A DNA stretch of 64,000 nucleotides, from contig NC_065882.2 in the NCBI RefSeq assembly GCF_932274485.2, forward strand, positions 55,155,431 through 55,219,430, written 5' to 3'. Shown one piece after another: positions 50,101 through 62,100 of the stretch (within the stretch, counting starts at the first letter, position 1; each line of letters begins with the position of its first letter). The DNA comes from Patella vulgata (Eukaryota; Mollusca; Gastropoda; Patellidae). The notes beneath the pieces are model-generated. The model was not told the origin of the DNA, did no database searches, and saw only the letters and a list, made by a program, of their open reading frames with translations. The translations under genes were made by a program, and so were the position numbers.

Positions 50101-53100
50101 TGCACAGGATACGGTATGCTTAATGGTGTCACTCATATTTTGGTTTATATTCCGTACTTCTCTTTCCTTTTTATACGCCCACATTTTCATGTAACGTATA
50201 TTGTCGTCGCTCCGTCCACAATTGTTTGTGGACACTCTACAGGTCACAATTTTTATCCGATTTAAACGAAACTTGAAATATAGGTTTATCTCCCTAAGAT
50301 CTCGGTTCCTTTCGATATTGGCATGTATCGGACCGTAACTTCATGGCTTATGGCTCCTGATCCTGTACGAAAAATTGCGTTTTTAGCTTGTGGACCCTAT
50401 AGAGGTCACAATTTTTATCTGATTTTTTTTAAAGTTGAAATTATGTAAGTTAATAACCCAAAGATCTTGGTTCCATTCAATATTCGCGCATATCGGACTG
50501 TAACTTCCTGAATTATGGCCCCTGATTGTACGAAAAATCACATTTTTTTAGCTTGTGGACCCTATGGATGTCACAATTTTATTCCGATTTAAAAAAAAAA
50601 CGTTTGAATATATCACCGTTACACCTTAATGACGGTTGAGTTCGAATTTCGTGAAAATCAGACCAAAACTGCCGGACAAAATGGCCGCCCCTCGAACACA
50701 AACAGTGTAAAAATATGGTATATCAAGATTGTCGACTCTCTACAGCTCATAATTTTGATCAGATTTTGATGAAACTTGAAATACATGTTTATAACCCAAA
50801 GATCTTGGTTCCTGAATTATGGCCCTTGACTGTACGAAAAATCGCATTTTTAGCATGTGGTCCCTCTAGAGGTCACAATTTTTATCCAATTTAAAAAAAC
50901 GTTCGAATTTTGTGAAAATCGGACCAAAACTGCCGGACAAAATGGCCGTTCCTCGTACGCTAATAGTGTAAAAAAATATGGTATATCAAGGTTGTGGACT
51001 CTCTAAAGGTCACAATTTTCATCCGATTTTGAAGAAACTTGAAATGTATGTTTATAACCCAAAGATGTTGGATCCTTTCGATATTCGCGCATATCGCATC
51101 GTAACTTCCTGAGTTATGGCCCCTGATTGTACGAAAAATCACGTTTTTAGCTTGTGGTCCCTCAAGAGGTCACAATTATTATCTGATTTAAAAGAACGTT
51201 TGAATATGTCAGCGTTACACCGTATTGTTGGTTGAGTTCGAATTTCATGAAAATCAGACCAAAACTGCCAGACAAAATGGCCGCCCGTCTACGCAAATAG
51301 TGTTTATAACCCAAAGATCGTGGTTGCTGTCGATATTTGCGCATATCGGATCATAACTTCCTGAATTATGGCCCCCTGATTGTACAAAAAATCGCATTTT
51401 GTTTAGCTTGTTCTCTATCCATCTCTTGAAAAATGTGGGTGTATCCTGCCTGGCAGCCGCTGGTATATTTATGTATGTATACATAAATTAAGAATTTGCA
51501 GTTATTGTCCTTTGCCTGGTATGATTGTTAATCACGACCTACTATCTTACTCCTACTTACTCTAGGAGGTTTAATTATTGATTGTCGCAACTTTGATTAT
51601 TGATTGTCGCAACAATTGAGTTGCTTATCCAAAACACTTCTATAGGAAAACTAGCTTCCTGGTCCAATGTACGATAATCTTCAAGAATGCCTCTACTGAT
51701 AGCTATGATAGAATTGTCAACAATAGGTTCAAAAACGCAAAATTTTGTAGGGCTTTTTTCGTTACTTAATGATCCACAATGCGACAGCCTTTGTGACCGG
51801 CCGTATGTATCTCATATGGGCTTATATTTCGTTGCTCGCACCCTATCTTTTCTTTTAGGGGGGGGGGGGGCGAATGGTTAGTCAACTGGCGTGGTTTCGA
51901 TTCCCCGGTTGTACGAGATAAGGAGTAGGGTCGTCTGTCCAACCTCGTGGGTTTTCTCCGGGTTCTCCCGTTTCCTCCCACTGCTAATTATTGAAATAAA
52001 ATTGAACCACATGTTGGTCCTGAAATACCTAGTTTGTGTTGAGTGGATGTTAAACCCCATTCTATCTCTCTTTTCTTTTAGTGCGACTTCAACCCAATGC
52101 AAGGTTTGGTGCTGTTCAGTTGTACGACCAATCAACCAGAGGATATGGTATGATTTGTGCCGAGAACTTTACTAATGTTGATGCCACAGTAACCTGTAAT
52201 GAACTTGGTTATGAATATGGAATTAGTATCTGTTGTTCGGCTTTTGGTACACGTTATGCTTACTACAATATCCTCAGATCCAAGATATCATGCACTGGCC
52301 GTGAACCTTCGTTAATGAACTGTAGTTATGAAAGTAGTTTAACTTATTGTCCTACTAGAAAGTATGCATCTGTGGCGTGTTCTAGTACTTTACCAGGTGA
52401 AGGTAAGATATTATCATTTATGCCTCTAATTTAAAGGATAACGTTGTCTTCCAACAATTTCACATAATAACTTAAATATATGGTTGTCGCACAAGGTTAA
52501 ACCGCAAGTTCCGAAAAGGACGCAAACACAGGACACCAGTTAGTGTTCTTGATTAAAATAGAGAGCTACAAGTCACACATAGTCGACTTCCAGTTGAACA
52601 ATAATGCATGTGAAGACCAGAATTTGTAGGCAGAACAAACAGTCAATACATCAGCTAAGCTGTTTGGTGAGTTGGGGGCCGAATGGTCGAAAGTGCGAAC
52701 TTTAGATCATAGGGCCTATCAATGAGTCAAGAGGTGTGGTTTTGGTCCACAGTTGTGCTGGTCTTCCGGTTTCCACCCACTGCTAAAGACCCATATGTAG
52801 TGGCGACTTGTTGAAATACAAAGGTACCATATTTTAGTCCTGAAATGACTTATATGGTGTTTTAAAATGGTTGAAGTACAGCGTTGCGCAGACGTCATAA
52901 GTTTATTTCAAAAGTATGTCTTTAAAGGGACGTTAAACCCCATTAAAATCATATCTTTATTATAAACTGTTAGATGTTAAGATTCCGGTGAAATATAAAA
53001 TACACAATATAAAACGAAAAACAAAATATTTTAATCAGATCGTTTACGGTAATGGAGAATTTAATGAAGCATCAAGGTGCATGATACTCCAGTTCCAAGT

Positions 53101-56100
53101 CCCACTTTGTATTAAAATCAGTCATTGATTTGTCAGATTGTACATGTATATGAAACCACATGAGTCTGACCTTCTATCCGTATATATATATATGCATACA
53201 CCATGTCCAACCATTCTGAGCATCTGAGACACGCTACCTGCGGAGTATCTCAGACACAGTCAGTAGCCATGATATCCATATCACGTGATCGACACATCAC
53301 AGGTCATGACATTGGCGTCAATGGGTCATGAGGTCAACATTGTAAACAATAGGTTTATCTTCAGCATTGTGTCCGTTGCACCCATAAAGACTATATAATT
53401 CGTACAGTCCCAACATGTTCTCTCTTCTTCCAATGATTTTTTCACAAAAATAACATCTACAACTCATAGAATTGACGTTGTCTTCAATGACAGCGTCTGC
53501 GAGGGTTGTTCATAGAGGCCGCCATATTGCACTATTTTGTGCGTCGGTCGGGTCTATTTCAGATATACACAATCAATTCTGTTGATGTTTTTAGCGTTGG
53601 GATTGACTAATAGTTAACGTGTTTCAGTTCTAAAACAAATATTTTAAAAACTTTAACGCAAATTTAGAAAATAGCCAAATTCTGGCTGGGATTACTGAGC
53701 GAAATGGCAATTCACTGTATACGTGCGAAAAAAAAGCTAGCCACCAATTAATTTTCGTACGTTAGTTACGTACGCATGTCCAACCAGACAATATACAACG
53801 TCAGCGCATGACGACCGTGACAAAATGGAAACGGACGAAAGTAATGTAAATATTGGAAACAAGTGGCTATGATATCGTTTTGTGGGAGTATTTATGCAAA
53901 TGAAAACGACTAGATTGAAGAAAAAACATATCTGAGTGAATCGACAAAGGTTGATTGCCTGACATTACGAATTGTTGAAAAAAAACGAGCCGAAGCGAGA
54001 GCAGGTAAAATCGAGTCTTCAACAGGCATTGCATTCCTGTTCTTTTTTATTATATATTGTCTGGTTGGACATGGTGTATGCATATATATATACGGATAGA
54101 AGGTCAGACTCCTGTGATGAAACCAACACCAGATACTAATTTTATTCATTAAATAAATTTCAATTTTTACGAGATCGAATTATAAAAGGAATTATACTGT
54201 AATTCGTTAGCAGATCGAAATGTAAACGAGACGGTAGTATTATAATATATTAACTTTTAGAGTTAACTGGTATACAGGAATCAAACCTGGATTAGTTCGA
54301 GAAAGTGTAGAATTTTGTCCTTTCTATTTCGCCAGGATATGAGTTACAGATTGGTTCAACAACCCAAGTTTCTAAAGGGCGAGTCCAAGTCACGTATATG
54401 GGCATAAAAGGTTACATTTGTCCTGATGGATTTGACGATAGTGAAGCTACCGTTATCTGTAAAATGAAAGGATTTAACAATGGTTTTGCTTATGTGTATA
54501 GAAATTACTATGGATATTCAGTCAATAATATGAGATGGCTGTCTAACATACAGTGTACTGGTACCGAATCCTCGCTAAACAGATGTGGTGGAATGGTTTG
54601 GGGTGATATCAAAAATTGCTCTTCGGTTGGTGATGCCGCTGTTTATTGTTATCAAAACACAGGTATTATTATTCAATGAATGAAATATCGTACGCTAGAT
54701 TGACCCAGTGGGTATTCATTTCAGGGCAGCATCCTAATTAAAGAGTACAATTCAGTTTGTTTTTAAATTTAAATAATCGCAGATTATGTCTTGACATACT
54801 TAAAATACCGACCTTTCTCATATACTTGATTCTTGGGGGCATCCAATCAAGGGGGTGGTCCCACGGACACGACACCTCTGCACGCCACAATTATATTCTA
54901 CATATAATGTAAAATTATTGTTAAATTACTGATCATTTTATTTTTGAAATAATTACACTGCACTATCATTCCGCTTGACAGGACGATTTACCCAATGCCA
55001 CTCAATAAAAACCCAGTTCTACCAAATACTATCACATACTACACTACCTCATTATTGTGAAAAGCTGACATGGTGCTTCAAATATATAAAACAAATAGTC
55101 TTGATTCCGGGAAAATTATGGCAGCTATGATCTCAATGACTGGTCATTCCATACTCACACAAATTAACTGATTTCTGTAAAATAATGGGCCAACACTACC
55201 AAAAAAAGATATAAAAGTGCAATTAATTGAATAACAATACGTTGTCCTAGCCTTCAGGTATTCGGTTATGTATCTTTCTAAGACAGAATAGAAGTCTTCA
55301 ATAAATATAATCTATTATTTATTGTATCCTACAGGGCTCCAAGTTCGTTTGAACGGAACAAGAAGAGGTTCAGGACGAGTGGAGGTAGCCATTGAAGGTG
55401 TTTGGGGTAAACTGTGTTATTACTCGTCTTCCTCCAGCTCTAGAAACAAGATTGCTGATGTTGTCTGTCGAGAAAAGGGTTTCGAAGGAGGAATATTTAC
55501 CCTAAGAACACGCAACCAAGGCACTGGTCCTGTTTATATAACTAATTTATACTGTAAGGGAACAGAGAATTCTCTTAAAGAATGTGCTATAACCTGGGGC
55601 ACGGCGTTTAGGTGTTACCATGTTAATGTCAGGTGCCACGGACCAGGTTAGTAGAATTAATTTCAATTAAAACAAGAACCCAATAGCAGATCATACATTT
55701 TTCTTTTTTGATGGATTTGCACGACGTTATGTTGAGTGGTTGGACGGAGAGACTTTTCATATTCCTTACTGAAATAGTGATGCCTGATATTAATTATTAA
55801 TAATATTAATTATAGCGCCCAAGAGCAAAATTACATTGTTAGATACAATGGTGTTGAGGGTGTCCACAACCGCATGATGTCGCTAAGCGGATCGAACATT
55901 CAGACAGGGCTACGTTGGTCCAACGTGATTTTGGAGATGCTCCTCTAAAGCGAAAGAGAGTCTACAGGGAAATTGAAAAACAGAATTGTGCGTTTTAATA
56001 ACCTGCAGCTAGCCCAGGACAAGAAGACATCACTCAAGTTCTTTGATACAGTAGCAACCATGTCCAATTCTACTGATGGGTAAAATAAACCCGTTGAACC

Positions 56101-59100
56101 TTTGTGCTATGTCACCATATTATATGTGCTATAATATAGTTTATGTTATTGTACACCCAACCATGTGGCTGTCTAAGTATGGGTAGAATACGGGATAATT
56201 ATCACGATCAAAAATATAGAAAGTATATTTATAGAAGTAAATCAATACAAGCTAAGCATAATACAAGAATTGTAGTTCAATTAAGTCCTTCCAAAGCACA
56301 ACTCTATATGTATTATTAAATCTAATGTAATGTGAAAACTGCACTAGACCCAACACACAAAATTGATGATTCAAGAAATAGTTGTAAGAAATGCATATCT
56401 ACCGATTTTGCTTTATAATATTATTCTCAAACGGGAAATGCGCGACCTTTTCTATTTTGGTCGTGTTTTCTGATCTCGCTGCAGTCAATTCCTTTCATGA
56501 ACATATATATAGTTGGCTGTTTGCTGTTGCCGTAATACTTCTGAACGAGCTGATATTTTAAATTTATTGTAGATCGTTTATTTCATCTGCACTGTCAGTT
56601 CATTCCCGTTGTCACCATTTACATCACTGTTAATTATAGTTTGATGCCTATATACAACTACCAGTTCCATAGAGAAGAATGTTCTAGGAACCGTTTGGGT
56701 GATGATATAGCACATCCCTTACATCTCATGCTCGACTCCTTGGACATACCACAGGCTCTAACATAACAGGAAATAACACAAAACATACAGTATCTTGACT
56801 ATATTGTATATTTCCCATTTAACAAAAATGGAATATATTTTCTTCCAATAGTTCGTGTTTTGGGAGCTGGGAGTAGACTTGACTATGGCAGGGTCGAAAT
56901 GAAGCAAGACAATTTGTGGATTCCTGTTTGTGATGATCAGTTTACTGATGAAGCAGCCCGTGTCGCATGCAAGGAATTGGATTACGCAGACGGTAAGATG
57001 CAGTGTTGTAACGCAATTGGTCAGTTGTCTTATTCCAGTACCAAACCAAATATCACCATCACCAATTGTACTGGAACTGAGTCAAGTCTTACGGAATGTC
57101 AGTATACGACAGGGGTCTGTGCTTCGGGACATTACGTCACTGTATATTGTTCAGCAACACCAATTAAGGTCGGAAGTAAGTGTTTCAGATCATTTATTTC
57201 CTCTAATAGTTGCGTTGTATTCATTGTTGTAATATAGAATGGACATCTAAAGCAAAATTCAAACATGGGACTTAAGGATCTGCTATTATATCTTAAGCGG
57301 ATGTCACTGTCACACTCTCCGTAAAGTGACACCAGATGGACACACGATAGAGTAAATGTTCAAAGTCGGCTCTGGTCGTGTGACTATCTGGTGTTTATTT
57401 CAAGAAATTGTGACGCATCTTCCTGGGTTAGTCATGGGCAACTCTACAGAGCCACCGCGTGGCCTTTGTGTGCCATGCGGGTATAAACTACTATACAAAA
57501 TTCACATCTTCGTATTACCTTCGTGTGTGGTTCGGATGCCATCGTGTGACGTTCTGTAAGCATCGCACTTGCTTCGGGTGTTGATTGCTTTTGACCATGT
57601 TCGGGGCCATCTTCGCGCGAAATTCAAATTCCATATTCGTATGGCCACCTCGCCATCAGTTTTGGGACAGCATTATAGAAAACTGACTTGGCTCCAATGA
57701 AATAAAACTATAAGGACACCGATATTCGTAACCACGGCGTTTACGAATAAAGATTACCTCGTAACTATAGTGTTTACTACCATAAACCTTCGAATAATCT
57801 CTTTCACAAAAATTGGTTTGTTTGTTTCGCTAGGTATAGTAGTGAAGATTGACTATCCAATATCAAAAGGTGTTGTAAATGCGTCGAAGTATGGTTTCTA
57901 TGGACCAGTATGTAATTTTGGGTGGACAGACGCAGAAGCTAATGTTACATGTAAGCAAACAGGTAAACTTGGTGGTGTTGCCGTGTATACAACAACACGT
58001 TCCAGTCAACCAATGGTACTAGGAGGATATAACTGTTCTGGTAATGAAGCTAGTTTAGATAATTGTAGTTCCAAAGGTTTTGGTGAAGATAAAGGGTGTT
58101 CTTCTGCTAGTTCTTATAGAAGACCAGCTGCCGGTGTTCTGTGTTATAATAATGGAGGTAAGTTAAGTTGGGTCACATTCAAAATGTGTACTGCGTATTT
58201 GTTTTGATGTGCTGTGAAAAGAATGTTTTCGAAATATTGTTCACATTTGTAACAGTTTCTGTTGAATTTTTTTAAAAATTAGACTGAGAACATTGGAACT
58301 ACAGGGTTAAACAGAAATAATATACCTTAGCTACTTTGGTAAGCAACAGTGCATTGTCAGCAAGCAACAACAATTCTGAATTTTGATCAAGTTCAATGCT
58401 TATGAATAGCCATGTTCCTGAAGCAACGACAGTGAGTTTTACACCATCTGGGTGTTGCTAGATTGCTGTACAATTCCCGAACTTATAACTACGTTATCTC
58501 CATTTACTGCACACATGTGAACAGTAGCATCCATTCAGTGGTTGTGACACATACACGCTTAAATAAAACAGAGTAACCTCCACGGAAACCTTGACATTGA
58601 ACGAACCTTGAACTTTGCAAGTCGATTATCACAGGTATACACTTTAGCTGACAGAATCTGATAGGCTCTCAAAGTCGGTGAATACCCAATCGAAATTAGT
58701 GCCGAAATATCCAGGGTATTACGTGAATGCCTTGATAAGATGTGCCTAGTTAAACTGAAATCAAACCTTCTATTGAAGATGGTGAATAGCTGAATAAACA
58801 CAGAAAGTCTCGGAATTTATAGACTGGCAGACAATATGCTCCCACAAACAATTATGTGCATATAAGAGTCCCAATTAGTATGTATTTTGTGAATCCTATA
58901 TTATCATAGTTATTCTTTCCCCAGGTATTGGTATTCAGTTGGTTAATGGTACGTCAAGAGCAGGTCGAGTAAGGATATTATATGAGACGACCTGGGGGCG
59001 TGTCTGTCAGACATATTTGAGTTCGTCAACTGCTAATGTGGCCTGTCGTCAGTTAGGATTCAATGGTGGCTCTATAGATCGCTCCTATTCCACTAGAATT

Positions 59101-62100
59101 CCGGTAATTATCGATCAGAACAAATGTATTTGACTGAAATTTTCAACATTGTCTTTTTTATCATCTATTTTTGAATTATTATAGCAAGAATGGCCAAATC
59201 TTTATAAAACTCTTAACCAAAGTATCTTTAATTTATTATTTTTAATGATATACAAAGTTGCTGTTTTAAAATTTAAAAGGATAGCTAGAATAACGTCGTT
59301 GACCTCATTTTTTTTCCTCAAAAATTATATACCCCTGTAATTAAAACCTTTCTGTGTTTGCATTTTTTGGAAAACAATATTCATCGGCTTACTCCACACT
59401 TAAAAATGTTCACACACTCATTATTTAACATTGGATAAACAAAATCAAAATATAAAAGAAGCCCAGCAAAAGAGCTCAACGAAACTTTTTTCTTAAGTTT
59501 ATAGACGAAAGGGCCTTAAACTAGCTCGGCTGAAATAAACATGAACATAACGTTTAGTCAAAACGATCATAGATTAGTCATAACGACCAAAAACAAATCA
59601 AAAGTTTTGATTAATAATTTTTTATTTAATAAGATCCCAGTGATATATATATATTTACATAATTTTGATAACATTTTTGGGCGTTGTCACAATGCCTCAA
59701 ATGATGTTCAATACTTAAGTTAATATTATACCGAAATAAGTATGTGGGTCTCAAATATAATGTTACTAAAAGTGGATAACATAAGCTCAGCTCCATGAAG
59801 CTCTCTTTCTGATCTACGATTAAATGTGTCCGAGATACAATGTTACTCTTCGGACTGGATAAAGAAAGTTAGTTAGGATATATTATCCAACAATATTGTA
59901 AGCATCAGATATTATCATTAAATTTTGACATTTTCATTGCTTGAGGAGGAATTATTTTTTAACTTCAGCGATTTTGTATTGTTAGGAATGAATTTGAGAA
60001 ATCAGACAGTCCTATTAATTTTCATACATTGTCTTGATACTTTGAGTAAATGTTACCAACAGTAACTTTGTATAGTTGTTGCCAACTGTAGCTGTGTATA
60101 GTGGTTACCAAGATATATTACCTCTTAAGTGACCTAGAGGTTTGACTGCACAATAAAATTTCTTTTCAAACGCCTACTAAAATGACGTTACTACCTATAA
60201 ATTTAGTTTGCGAGGCCTACTAAGAATCGAAATGGTCAACCCGTTCTAATATTTGCATCAGATGATTGTGGCATGCTGGGCTCTTTATGGTTATAAAGAT
60301 TTATATGAAATGAAATGGTGTTTAACGTCCTATTCGTCTGCTCCGACTGGGCTAATGAAGACGGGCATACGCCATACAGTGTGCTACGAGGGTAATTTGG
60401 TCCGGACAGCGGCACTAAGGATTACTCTTATATCGGATTCCAATTGCCAATGGCTCTTTTACGTGCACGCCAATGTATACACATTTTTTGTACCATCCAG
60501 ACGATTAGACACTGTCCTTGCCAGGCCCTCTATCTTGCACCACTGACAAGGGGAAGCCGCGCCGGAAATTTACGATGAACTTTCTCGGCCAATGCAGGGA
60601 TAGAACACGCGACCTCCATGCTAGCGAGCCAGCGTCTTACCAGTGGCGGCGCCAGCCGTCAGTGATTGGAGGGGCAAGGCTGGGGCAAAGTCCAAGGTTA
60701 AGAGGGCAAAGGCACGAGCTTCAACTAGGGTTAGGGGGCCTCCCCCAGAAAATTTTGAAAAACAGGTTGCCGGAAATGCAGCCTGGCAGTATTTCAGACA
60801 CTGATCGATGAGGTAAAGTGTCAAACGAACGGACTTGCGAATCACGACGAAGCCCACTCACGAGCGTCAAAGTAGGGAGTCCTCCCCCAGAACATTTTGA
60901 AAAATAGACTGCCGGAAATGCTGTCTTACAGTATTCTGTCAGGCACCGGTCGTCGAGATAAATAGATCTGCCCAGATACCGTTCGTCGCCTGATCACTAG
61001 TTTATCCGACTAGAGAACAAAATGTCAAACGAACGGACTTGCGAACCTCAAGAGAGAGAGAGAGAGAGAGAAATGGGGTTTAGCGTCCACTCGACACAAA
61101 CTAGGTCATTTCGGAACTAACATATGGTTTAATTTTATTTCAATAATTCGCTTGTGCGTAGGGGTCTTTAGCAGTGGGAGGAAACGGGATGACCCGGAGA
61201 AAACCCACGAGGTTGGACAGGCGACCCTACTCCTTGTCACGTACAACCGGGGATTCGAAACCACGCCAGTTGACTCAATGACAGGCTTTATAATACAGCA
61301 CGCACATGCTAACCATTCGGCCATCCAACCCCCTGCGAACCTTTGTGAGCGCCAAAGTAGCGAGTCCATTGGGGACCTCGCCAAGAAAATTTTGAAAAAT
61401 AGACTGTCGGAAATGCTCTACAACATGCAAGTTTATGACTGAGTGGGGATGTAGAAGGTATTGATTACCGAAACGTATCACAAATACTTTTTTTTATTTT
61501 CTAAAATTATTGGGGGGGGGGGGCAAACAGAGGGCAGACCAGATTAATGGGGGGCCCCCTTGCCCCCCCCCCCTGGCGCCGCCACTGCGTCTTACCCACT
61601 TAACCACCGTGGCTCCAAAGATTAATATCATTGGAAAGTTCTACAAATGATTTAAAATTAAAATCAATGCGGTGCGAATTACTGGTCTGTGTCCTGTTAT
61701 AATGAGAGAGTCTATCCACAATTGTTTTTTTTAAAGAAATCTTTAGAATATATATGTATATTTTACCACTATTGATCATAATGCTGTGGGTTTTTATAAT
61801 GCCAATTCGAGCAGGTGGCATGAAACATCGAGATCTCGTATAATTAAAGGGAAATATTACAGCGTTTTACTTGCTTAAAATTCTATTTTAAATCAGCATG
61901 TTAACTTATTTTTAAAATTTTATTTCTTGGAAGTCATTGTTTTGCATGGAGCACAGTCATATATTTATGCATTTTAACATTTGAAGGAGTCGCGATGGGT
62001 TAAGGACGGAGGACCTGGCAAGGACAGTGTCTAATTGTCTGGATGGGGCGATAAATCGATGTCCCGTGTAGACATTGATGTGCACATAAAATAAACTTGA

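Larger units (their letters stand above)
60304..61616 (-). mobile_element. SINE family A interrupted by a hAT MITE
   Basis: Minus-strand SINE: tail GAAATGAAATGGTGTTTAAC at the left, body to 60640, then, after the inserted element (60641-61587), the tRNA-like head resumes CGTCTTACCCACTTAACCAC to 61616. Confidence 0.9.

Noticed and set aside
53910-54149. 79-codon minus frame
   Set aside because: Lies in the inverted-repeat element and its AT run; no coding features.
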